The notes beneath the pieces are model-generated. The model searched no databases. It saw nothing but the letters and a program-made list of their open reading frames with translations, and had not been told where the DNA came from. The position numbers were made by a program, and so were the translations under genes. From Chitinophagales bacterium (GTDB lineage Bacteria; Bacteroidota; Bacteroidia; Chitinophagales; UBA2359): DNA of 10,731 nucleotides. This document shows, one piece after another, positions 1 through 5,795 of the stretch (the first letter of the stretch is position 1; each line of letters opens with the position of its first letter). The stretch lies in contig JAHDDA010000063.1 in assembly GCA_020629595.1 (NCBI GenBank), positions 1 to 10,731 of the forward strand, read 5' to 3'.

Positions 1-100
1 ACCAAAAGGTCGGTATCCTATACTCTTTCCTTCTTTTGAATAAGGCATATCCCAGAAAAATGCCTTGTAAAATTGCTATAATTTGAATGATTTGCAACAA
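1..100 (-). CDS. Partial gene at left edge: hydrophobic N-terminus, possibly a membrane-anchored AraC-type regulator
   Basis: Thirty-three codons are open and run off the left edge. They read LLQIIQIIAILQGIFLGYAL and then FKRRKEYRIPTFW: one hydrophobic segment followed by a basic cluster, as expected for a first membrane helix with a cytoplasmic positive patch. The 'ILQG(I/L)FLG' pattern followed by Lys/Arg resembles the N-termini of Bacteroidota AraC-family regulators that have a membrane-embedded N-terminal half; this is recollection of a family pattern. No ATG is available. The frame is closed upstream by a TAG at 122-124, so the start would be one of two adjacent TTG codons (98-100 or 95-97), preceded by an A-rich leader. 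The DNA-binding part, if any, lies outside the window. That this is coding is moderately supported; the family is a guess. Confidence 0.4.
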   Translation of the reverse strand, partial: MLQIIQIIAILQGIFLGYALFKRRKEYRIPTFW

Positions 101-133
101 TCTGTTTTCTTTTTTAATTGGCTACAACTTTCG

Positions 134-177
134 AATAAACACACCTTTTCTACTTTTAACCAAAAGGTGTATTTATT
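134..177 (-). terminator. Rho-independent-type terminator after the deiminase gene
   Basis: The arms ACACCTTTT (141-149) and AAAAGGTGT (162-170) pair perfectly around a 12-base loop. They extend outward through AATAAAC (134-140) and ATTTATT (171-177), with one G-U wobble on the minus-strand RNA. That gives a stem of about 16 pairs whose 3' arm is U-rich. It begins 25 bases past the deiminase stop codon, and it separates that gene from the partial gene at the left edge. Confidence 0.75.
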
Positions 178-202
178 TCATATATCCCCATAACTAATAA
201 TC

Positions 203-1951
203 TTACTTCACCATCAACTTACTAGTCAATACCTCATTTTCAGTTTTAATATTTACCAAGTAAACTCCGCTTAAATAGTTTGAAGTATCTACAAAAAGAT
301 TTTTTCTATCGGTAGCAATAAAATCATTAAATAGGGTTTCTACTTTTCTTCCTAAAACATCATAAACCTCAGCAATAACAATTTGTGGTTCGCTTAAAGT
401 AATAGGAATAACAGAAATATCTCTTGAAGGATTTGGGTAAATTTCTTCAATTTTATTTTCTGTTATATACGAATTATTAGATGGAATTTCTGGTTCGCTA
501 CTGTAAATATCGAAATTAAAAAATCCTTCTGGAGCAGTTAAAGGTCTTTTAAGCGTTTTGCCAGAAGTAGCAGTTGCTTCAATGTAATATTCAATATTAG
601 TTGTATCGGCAATTGCAGGAATGGCTGCGAAAAACTGATCATTGCCAGTATCTGCTAAGTCTGCAATTTGCCATTCTTCTGTTCCTTGCTCTCTAAAATA
701 AACACTTGCTGTTTCAATTCCAGCATTATGCTTTATGTGTGCTTGAACCGAATAGTAAGTGTCATTATCAATTTGTGTTGGTAGTTCTTGGTGAACTATC
801 CAAAGCGGATTTTCAACACCTACCATTTTTGTAATGCAATGCAAAGCGCCACTTGCTGGAATTATTTCATTACAATCAATGCCAATAACATCGTAGCCAG
901 GTAAGTTTTCTTCATAAATACGCAAAGCAGTTGTATCGTATTGTTCTTCGTAAATAGGCACTAAAAGTGTTTTATTTACAAAAACGCTATTGGTAAATGT
1001 TCTGTAATAGCCGTTTTCATCTGGGAAGTCGTTGTATTGATCGGGTGGCATAGGAATACGAACCACTTTGTAAGGTGTTCCAAAAGGCGATTGAAAATTG
1101 TCTAAAACATATTGTAAGTTTGCTTCAATTTGTGGTCCATCGGCAACACCTTCAGGATATTCGCCCATTAAAATTGTTTCTTCATCCAATAATTTCATGT
1201 GCATATCAATATGGTGAATGCCATCATAGGGTAAAATATCCATTCTTACATATTCATCCATTCCCATAAATAAATCTAAGATTGTAGAAACATCTTCAAC
1301 CGTCATTTGTGGGTTTTCTTCAATAATTAAATCAGAAGAAAAACCACGACCTAAACCATCTGTCATAAAGTTTCCACCTGTTCCCACTAAGTCGTATTGA
1401 CCGCCAGCAGTTTCATAAAATGGCAAATCCATCATTTCGGCAATTTGTGAAGGAACTTTATCATCGAGTGGGCGAGGACGATTGTAAATCCAGTCAACAA
1501 TTCCTAAATCTCCAACTTCATCTTCGTAAACAGTCCAAGGACCATAATCTCTAATCCAAATTGAGTTAAAATCGAAATCTAAAAATTCAACATTATCTAA
1601 AGGAATGTTTTTGCTGTTTAAAGTATTGGTAACTGTTGTAGAATTATTGGTTATAATATAAACCGTCATTTCCTTTTGTGCGTGTTCTACAATCGAAGCT
1701 AAAATATCTGGATAAGTAAAGAAATTTGGCGTATCCCAAGCAATGAAAATTCCTTGATGTTCTTCCCATTCTGCTGGTGTACGTACAGTATTTTGTGGAG
1801 GATCTGATTGAAGCGTTGTATTTTTCTTATTTTCAAGATATTCTTGATAAACTTTTGCTTCTTCAACAGACATTTCAATGCCTAAATTATTTTGAGCTGA
1901 AATGTTTGATGAAAAGCATAAAAAGCAAAAAAGTAAAGACAGTTTTTTCAT
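203..1951 (-). CDS. Secreted peptidylarginine/agmatine deiminase family protein (PAD_porph) with T9SS sorting domain
   Basis: A 582-residue guanidino-group deiminase that probably turns arginine-type guanidines into citrulline-type ureides outside the cell. Layout: signal peptide 1-20 (MKKLSLLF...SAQ); catalytic domain about 55-385; Ig-like beta domain about 385-485; T9SS type A sorting domain about 501-582 (YPNPSRD, GVYLVNI, ending KLMVK). Catalytic residues of the family are visible: Asp135 in WIRDYGPW, His247 and Asp249 in HHIDMHM, Cys372 in GALHCITK. Arg158 and Arg160 in IYNRPRP match the pair that in P. gingivalis PPAD holds the substrate's C-terminal carboxylate, and the overall layout is PPAD's. 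This favours a protein or peptide substrate over free agmatine, which is an inference. The ATG at 1951 is chosen because it starts a proper signal peptide; the frame extends 16 codons upstream without purpose. It ends just before a strong terminator. Confidence 0.9.
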   Translation of the reverse strand: MKKLSLLFCFLCFSSNISAQNNLGIEMSVEEAKVYQEYLENKKNTTLQSDPPQNTVRTPAEWEEHQGIFIAWDTPNFFTYPDILASIVEHAQKEMTVYIITNNSTTVTNTLNSKNIPLDNVEFLDFDFNSIWIRDYGPWTVYEDEVGDLGIVDWIYNRPRPLDDKVPSQIAEMMDLPFYETAGGQYDLVGTGGNFMTDGLGRGFSSDLIIEENPQMTVEDVSTILDLFMGMDEYVRMDILPYDGIHHIDMHMKLLDEETILMGEYPEGVADGPQIEANLQYVLDNFQSPFGTPYKVVRIPMPPDQYNDFPDENGYYRTFTNSVFVNKTLLVPIYEEQYDTTALRIYEENLPGYDVIGIDCNEIIPASGALHCITKMVGVENPLWIVHQELPTQIDNDTYYSVQAHIKHNAGIETASVYFREQGTEEWQIADLADTGNDQFFAAIPAIADTTNIEYYIEATATSGKTLKRPLTAPEGFFNFDIYSSEPEIPSNNSYITENKIEEIYPNPSRDISVIPITLSEPQIVIAEVYDVLGRKVETLFNDFIATDRKNLFVDTSNYLSGVYLVNIKTENEVLTSKLMVK

Positions 1952-1967
1952 ACATTTTAATTTCCTG

Positions 1968-2000
1968 TAAAAATAAGGAAAAATTAAATGACCTATCAAC
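1968..2000 (-). promoter_or_regulatory. Candidate Bacteroidota-type promoter for the deiminase gene
   Basis: Reading the minus strand, GTTG (1997-2000) is followed after 21 bases by TATTTTTA (1968-1975). The latter agrees with the Bacteroidota -7 element TAnnTTTG in all but the last base. Transcription would start about ten bases before the ATG at 1951, giving a very short leader. In DNA this A+T-rich the match could arise by chance. Confidence 0.3.
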
Positions 2001-2037
2001 CAATCAGGTTTTCAATTTTAATAATTGATATTCAGTT

Positions 2038-2056
2038 AATAATGATTATCATTCAT
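2038..2056. promoter_or_regulatory. Fur-box-like palindrome upstream of the deiminase gene
   Basis: The core AATGATTATCATT (2041-2053) is a perfect 6-1-6 palindrome. Aligned with the classical 19-base Fur box GATAATGATAATCATTATC, positions 2038-2056 match at 14 of 19 bases. It lies about 90 bases upstream of the deiminase ATG and about 40 bases upstream of its candidate -33 element. That is rather far for simple repression. The resemblance is clear, but function is only inferred. Confidence 0.3.
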
Positions 2057-2126
2057 AACCTCAATCTGATAAGTTTAGTTAATTAACCGTAGCAGATGAG
2101 ATAAATCGGCATCCCTACAAGTAAAA

Positions 2127-2151
2127 TTTGCTAGTTTAAAGAATTAGCAAA
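2127..2151 (-). terminator. Hairpin with short T run, possible terminator after the DUF5686 gene
   Basis: TTTGCTA (2127-2133) and TAGCAAA (2145-2151) form a 7-pair stem with an 11-base loop. On the minus strand the stem is followed by TTTTAC. It lies about 125 bases past the DUF5686 stop codon. The stem is A+T-rich, so termination efficiency is uncertain. Confidence 0.35.
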
Positions 2152-2179
2152 GTATTCTCTATTTACTTTGAACTAAAAA

Positions 2180-2198
2180 TTAAAGTTACAAACTTTAA
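2180..2198 (-). terminator. A+T-rich hairpin followed by T5, possible terminator after the DUF5686 gene
   Basis: TTAAAGTT (2180-2187) and AACTTTAA (2191-2198) pair perfectly around a 3-base loop. On the minus strand the stem runs directly into TTTTT, the expected terminator layout. It is 77 bases past the DUF5686 stop codon. The stem has only two G-C pairs, so it would be weak. Confidence 0.35.
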
Positions 2199-2274
2199 GA
2201 AGTAAACGAGTTCGCTTTTGGAAGTTTGCAACCGAGCAATGGTCGTTTCCAAGTTTAGAACTGACCGAATCTGC

Positions 2275-4770
2275 CTAAAACGAAGGTGCTATATACAATT
2301 TAACGCCAAATTTTGGAACATTAGGGTCATTTCTTTGTGTAAGTCGCCAAATAAAATGTAAGTTAACCAACTTTGCAATATTTTCTACACCAAAACCTGC
2401 TTCGGCATAATAACCATTCAAATCATTTAAGTTTACCTCTTCGGAAAGTAAAGACTGATTGGCTTCACTTAATGTGCCGTATATTCCTTTTGCAAAAATA
2501 TTGGTTCTCATTTTTAGCTTCTTTATTAATGGAATGGCGTTCAATATAAATCCATCAAAATAATGGCGAGTTTCAAAATGAGTATAAGCATCGTTTACAA
2601 ATTCTAAATCATCCATCATATTGTATGATTGGCGATTAAACATAAGGCTACGATTTCCTTTGTGTATTTTTAGTAAAGGGTAGGGAACTTCTCCAAATAT
2701 TTTTTCAGCACCTAAGGTGTAATAAGTTCTACCAAATTTAGTTACTATTTTTTGAGAAAAAGATGCTCCTAATTTATGATATGCGTAATCGCCACCTAAA
2801 ACTCCTTTAAGACCAACGGTGTATGTTGCATTAATTACAGGTGCATTTATATCAACAGATTCACGTTCAAAACCACCACCTCTGTTTCTAAAAACTTCAT
2901 TCAATGCCCAGCGGGTATTAACCATAAGTTCAACTGCCTGAATTGCTCCACCTTCTTGTAGGCTTTCAGTTGCTTCTTCATTATTTTGTAAAACATCAAA
3001 TGATGAGCCTTCCCATTGGTAAATATTTTTATGCGTACCAGAAAATTTATTTGTAAATCCTCTAAACCATTCTTTTTCATAAAAAATATTGGCTTCTCTT
3101 ATTAAAAATAAATTATCTAAAGGTCGGCTTCTAAGTAGTGAAGTAATTGTATGGTCGTGTGTCATATATGAGTTTCTAAAGTTGTAATCACTCCAATCGT
3201 ATCGGTAATGACCACCTACCATGTGCCATTTTTTGTTTACTCTTTTTAGGTGAATTTTAGAACCTAAATGGTATTTAAATAGCTTATCTTTATCGCCATA
3301 CGCTACATAACCTTCAACTGATAATTTATCTCTAAATTTACGTGGATCGGTGCGTAATCCAATTCTATAACGATTGCCTTCTAATGCATTGTAACTCCAG
3401 AATTGTAACCAGCGTCCAACTTCTAAAGCACCAATATTAAAGTAGCCTGTTCCAATAGAATGACCTATATATTTACCAACTTTAAATGCTTTAGTTTCTT
3501 TAATTCTATCAACATAGGTATAAATATTTGCCTCTGTTTCAGTAAGTTCAATTTTTCGGTTTTCATTCCAAAAATCTTCATTTCTTTTACTGTAACCTTC
3601 TTGTATTACCAAGGCATCTCCCTCAAAATATTTTCTTTTTATTTTAATATCCACTTCAATATCATAAATAAATGCCTTTCTTGTTATTCTAACTGCTTGG
3701 TGTTTTTTACTTTCGGTTAGGTTGGCAATGATTTCCATTTGTTCTTTATTCTTAAACCAAGCTTTGTTATTAAGATATGTGTATTCTTGCTGAACTTTTA
3801 AGCCCGATAAATAATTCATATTTATTTGCTCTAAAACATACACGTCTATTTTTTTAACAGCTGCCGTTTCTTTATCAATCCAAGCCGAACCTGTAAAAGC
3901 CAAATCGCCTTTTCTTCGTGGCGTAAAATCTAATTTGTAGCAATAACGATCATCAACAGTTGTACTATCGGTTAGAAAGTATTTGTAAGTTAAAGTTGCA
4001 TTTCGTGCAAATGGGCTTACAAAACCTTTTCCACCTAGTTCAATAGTGTTTTGGTAAATATCCATTTCTGGAAAGCCAAAATCTACTGATTCAGATAAGT
4101 TCTCATTATCAACTCCCGAAAATTGATCGGCTTTAACAGTCCTTTTGGTTTTTTCAATATCTTTTCGGTATTCTACTGTACTCAGTTTTTCTTTTAATAA
4201 AAGCGGTAAATATGGCGTACCATCTTCAGTAGTATCCATATTTTCAAAAATGAAATCAATGGGTTTTAGGATTTTACGTTTTGTAAGTTTTTCTTTTATA
4301 TTATGAACATCAAATTGTGTTTTTACATATTCTTCGTAGCGATAACTATTAAATGATGAAGGGTTGTTTCTGTCTTTATTTCGCATTATTCTTTTGTATA
4401 ATGCAATTGCCGCTGGGTCTTTTTTTGTTTTTCTTTTAGCTTTTATAACTACTGTTTTAATCTTGGCTGCTTGTTCTTCAAGTTTTATGATTACTTCATT
4501 AAGTTTACCAGGTTTAATTTTTACTTTTTTTAAATCGTAACCCAAGTAGTTTACTTCAATATTATTTAAAATTAAATCATCGGTTTCTAGCTTAAAGTTG
4601 CCATCTAAATCGGTGGTTGTTCCTATGGCTGTACCATAAAATTGTACAGTTGCATAGGGTAGCGGTTCTTTGGTAATTTTATCTATTACCACACCTTCAA
4701 CTATGGTGTTTTGTGCTAAAATTGCTTGTGTAGAAAAAAATATAGCGATTAATAAGAATATACTTCTCAT
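2275..4770 (-). CDS. DUF5686 family outer-membrane beta-barrel with carboxypeptidase-regulatory-like N-terminal domain
   Basis: An 831-residue predicted outer-membrane protein of unknown function. A signal peptide (1-20, MRSIFLLI...ILAQ) is followed by a carboxypeptidase-D-regulatory-like domain at about 23-110. That domain shows VEGVVIDKITKEPLPYATV and the TTTDLDGNFKLE turn, as in SusC/TonB-type plug-side modules. From about residue 118 the sequence has the DUF5686 pattern: DPAAIALYKRIMRNKDRNNP, then SYRYEEYVKT. The C-terminal half alternates hydrophobic and polar residues as beta strands do and ends in Phe, as outer-membrane barrels do. Length fits the family. There is no TonB box or SusD partner next to it, so it is not a SusC. 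It stands alone, between the potassium channel gene and a hairpin-rich intergenic stretch. The start ATG gives a clean signal peptide. Confidence 0.88.
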   Translation of the reverse strand: MRSIFLLIAIFFSTQAILAQNTIVEGVVIDKITKEPLPYATVQFYGTAIGTTTDLDGNFKLETDDLILNNIEVNYLGYDLKKVKIKPGKLNEVIIKLEEQAAKIKTVVIKAKRKTKKDPAAIALYKRIMRNKDRNNPSSFNSYRYEEYVKTQFDVHNIKEKLTKRKILKPIDFIFENMDTTEDGTPYLPLLLKEKLSTVEYRKDIEKTKRTVKADQFSGVDNENLSESVDFGFPEMDIYQNTIELGGKGFVSPFARNATLTYKYFLTDSTTVDDRYCYKLDFTPRRKGDLAFTGSAWIDKETAAVKKIDVYVLEQINMNYLSGLKVQQEYTYLNNKAWFKNKEQMEIIANLTESKKHQAVRITRKAFIYDIEVDIKIKRKYFEGDALVIQEGYSKRNEDFWNENRKIELTETEANIYTYVDRIKETKAFKVGKYIGHSIGTGYFNIGALEVGRWLQFWSYNALEGNRYRIGLRTDPRKFRDKLSVEGYVAYGDKDKLFKYHLGSKIHLKRVNKKWHMVGGHYRYDWSDYNFRNSYMTHDHTITSLLRSRPLDNLFLIREANIFYEKEWFRGFTNKFSGTHKNIYQWEGSSFDVLQNNEEATESLQEGGAIQAVELMVNTRWALNEVFRNRGGGFERESVDINAPVINATYTVGLKGVLGGDYAYHKLGASFSQKIVTKFGRTYYTLGAEKIFGEVPYPLLKIHKGNRSLMFNRQSYNMMDDLEFVNDAYTHFETRHYFDGFILNAIPLIKKLKMRTNIFAKGIYGTLSEANQSLLSEEVNLNDLNGYYAEAGFGVENIAKLVNLHFIWRLTQRNDPNVPKFGVKLYIAPSF

Positions 4771-4803
4771 TTGGTTTATTTAGTTTTCGTAGTCCAAAGT
4801 TTC

Positions 4804-4826
4804 ATTTCAAACGAATGTTTTGAAAT
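4804..4826. repeat. Small perfect inverted repeat between the channel and DUF5686 genes
   Basis: ATTTCAAA (4804-4811) and TTTGAAAT (4819-4826) are perfect 8-base arms around a 7-base loop. It lies 67 bases past the channel stop and 34 bases before the DUF5686 start. It has no T run on the minus strand, so it is not a typical terminator; an operator or mRNA leader hairpin is possible. The rest of this 122-base gap shows nothing recognisable. Confidence 0.35.
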
Positions 4827-4892
4827 TACATTTTACAAGACGATTAAAAAGTTTAAGAGTTTAAGAATTGTAATTGATTTACTTCAGAAAAT

Positions 4893-5696
4893 TCAAATTT
4901 CTAAGCTTGCAGAACATGAATGACAATATTTAGCTTCGTTTAAATGGTTTTCTTGACCACATTCACTACATACCGTTTCTATGTCACCTTTTTGTGCTTG
5001 CGAAAGCTCAACAGTAACAATGCCCGTAGGTACGGCTAAAACACCATAACCAAGAAGCATAACAACGGTTGCTAAAAATTTTCCTAAGTCGGTAGTTGGG
5101 GTAATGTCGCCATATCCAACGGTTGTCATAGTTACAATAGCCCAATAAATGCTTTTTGGTATAGAAGTAAAGCCATTTTCTGCACCTTCTACCATATACA
5201 TTACCGAACCAATAATTATAGAAAATAAAACAACTGCTAATAAGAAAACACCTATTTTGTATCTACTGGCTAATAATGCTCTAATTAAAATTTCTAATTC
5301 ACCAAAAAATTGTGTTAGTTTAAAAATTCTGAAAACTCTAAGCAGGCGTAAACCTCTTATTGTTAATAAATATTGAGAACTGGGAACAAATAAACTTATG
5401 TAGGTAGGAATAATTGAAACCAAGTCGATTATTCCATAAAAGCTTGTCATATATTTATCGCTTCTTGGGAAAGTTGCATAAACCCGCAAACCATATTCTA
5501 TTGTAAATAAAATGGTAAAAGCCCACTCAAGATAATAAAGTTCTGTTTTAAAAACATTATTTACATCTTCTATACTTTCAATCATTACAGCCAGAACACT
5601 TAGCATAATTAGAATAAGTAGAATAATATCGAAACCCTTACTCAATGGAGTGTCGTGTCGAAAAATTATTTCTCTAATCTTCTGCCTTCTGTTCAT
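4893..5696 (-). CDS. Voltage-gated potassium channel (ion transporter family) with C-terminal zinc ribbon
   Basis: A 267-residue six-helix cation channel of the inner membrane. Helix S1 is at about 21-40, S2 at 54-74, S3 at 84-103, and S4 at about 111-127 carries a basic residue every third position (Arg114, Arg117, Arg120, Arg123, Lys126), the classical voltage sensor. S5 is at about 148-170, the pore helix at about 178-190, the filter TTVGYGD at 191-197 (potassium-selective type), and S6 at about 203-226. The C-terminus holds two CxxC pairs (Cys243/246 and Cys258/261), a small cytoplasmic zinc ribbon. Channel identity is clear from the filter and S4; what the ribbon senses or binds is unknown. 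The gene begins 42 bases past the terminator of the upstream monooxygenase gene, so it probably has its own promoter. Confidence 0.93.
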   Translation of the reverse strand: MNRRQKIREIIFRHDTPLSKGFDIILLILIMLSVLAVMIESIEDVNNVFKTELYYLEWAFTILFTIEYGLRVYATFPRSDKYMTSFYGIIDLVSIIPTYISLFVPSSQYLLTIRGLRLLRVFRIFKLTQFFGELEILIRALLASRYKIGVFLLAVVLFSIIIGSVMYMVEGAENGFTSIPKSIYWAIVTMTTVGYGDITPTTDLGKFLATVVMLLGYGVLAVPTGIVTVELSQAQKGDIETVCSECGQENHLNEAKYCHSCSASLEI

Positions 5697-5713
5697 TTGC
5701 TAATATTGAGATG

Positions 5714-5721
5714 CAAAATTA
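5714..5721 (-). promoter_or_regulatory. Candidate -7 element for the channel gene
   Basis: The minus strand reads TAATTTTG, an exact match to the Bacteroidota -7 element TAnnTTTG, 17 bases before the ATG. No good TTG lies 19-21 bases further upstream; that stretch is the T run of the neighbouring terminator. The promoter is therefore only half supported. Confidence 0.33.
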
Positions 5722-5738
5722 TTACCATTCTTACAAAT

Positions 5739-5777
5739 AAAAAAGACCTTAAAAGTTTTACTTCCAAGGTCTTTTTT
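5739..5777 (-). terminator. Strong rho-independent terminator after the cytochrome-monooxygenase gene
   Basis: AAAAAAGACCTT (5739-5750) and AAGGTCTTTTTT (5766-5777) are perfect 12-base arms around a 15-base loop. Minus-strand RNA forms the stem and ends in a run of U. It begins 18 bases past the monooxygenase stop codon. A plus-strand transcript would also end in a T run, so the structure can work in both directions. Confidence 0.85.
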
Positions 5778-5795
5778 TTATTGAATTAGTTCTTC

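Larger units (their letters stand above)
1952..2274. other. Intergenic region of 323 bases, rich in dyad symmetries, no gene seen
   Basis: No credible coding frame was found on either strand; the frames that enter it are short extensions of antisense frames. It holds the candidate deiminase promoter, a Fur-box-like palindrome (2038-2056), a 10-base palindrome GTTAATTAAC (2078-2087), and hairpins at 2089-2118, 2127-2151, 2180-2198 and 2218-2252. It serves as the 3' flank of the DUF5686 gene and the 5' flank of the deiminase gene. Confidence 0.7.

Noticed and set aside
1075..1269. 64-codon plus-strand frame
   Set aside because: It lies wholly antisense to the deiminase catalytic domain, and its composition mirrors the opposite strand; no family resemblance.
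1952..1999. Sixteen-codon upstream extension of the deiminase frame starting at 1999
   Set aside because: It would bury the signal peptide behind a short unrelated leader and overlap the candidate promoter; the ATG at 1951 starts a clean signal sequence.
1777..2028. 83-codon plus-strand frame
   Set aside because: Antisense to the deiminase N-terminus; the product is low-complexity and it overlaps the gene's promoter region.
3460..3720. 86-codon plus-strand frame rich in Phe, Ile and Cys
   Set aside because: Antisense to the DUF5686 gene; Phe/Ile richness is what Lys/Asn-rich codons give on the opposite strand, not a real membrane protein.
5149..5376. 75-codon plus-strand frame
   Set aside because: Antisense to channel helices S4-S6; no own promoter, leader or recognisable domain.
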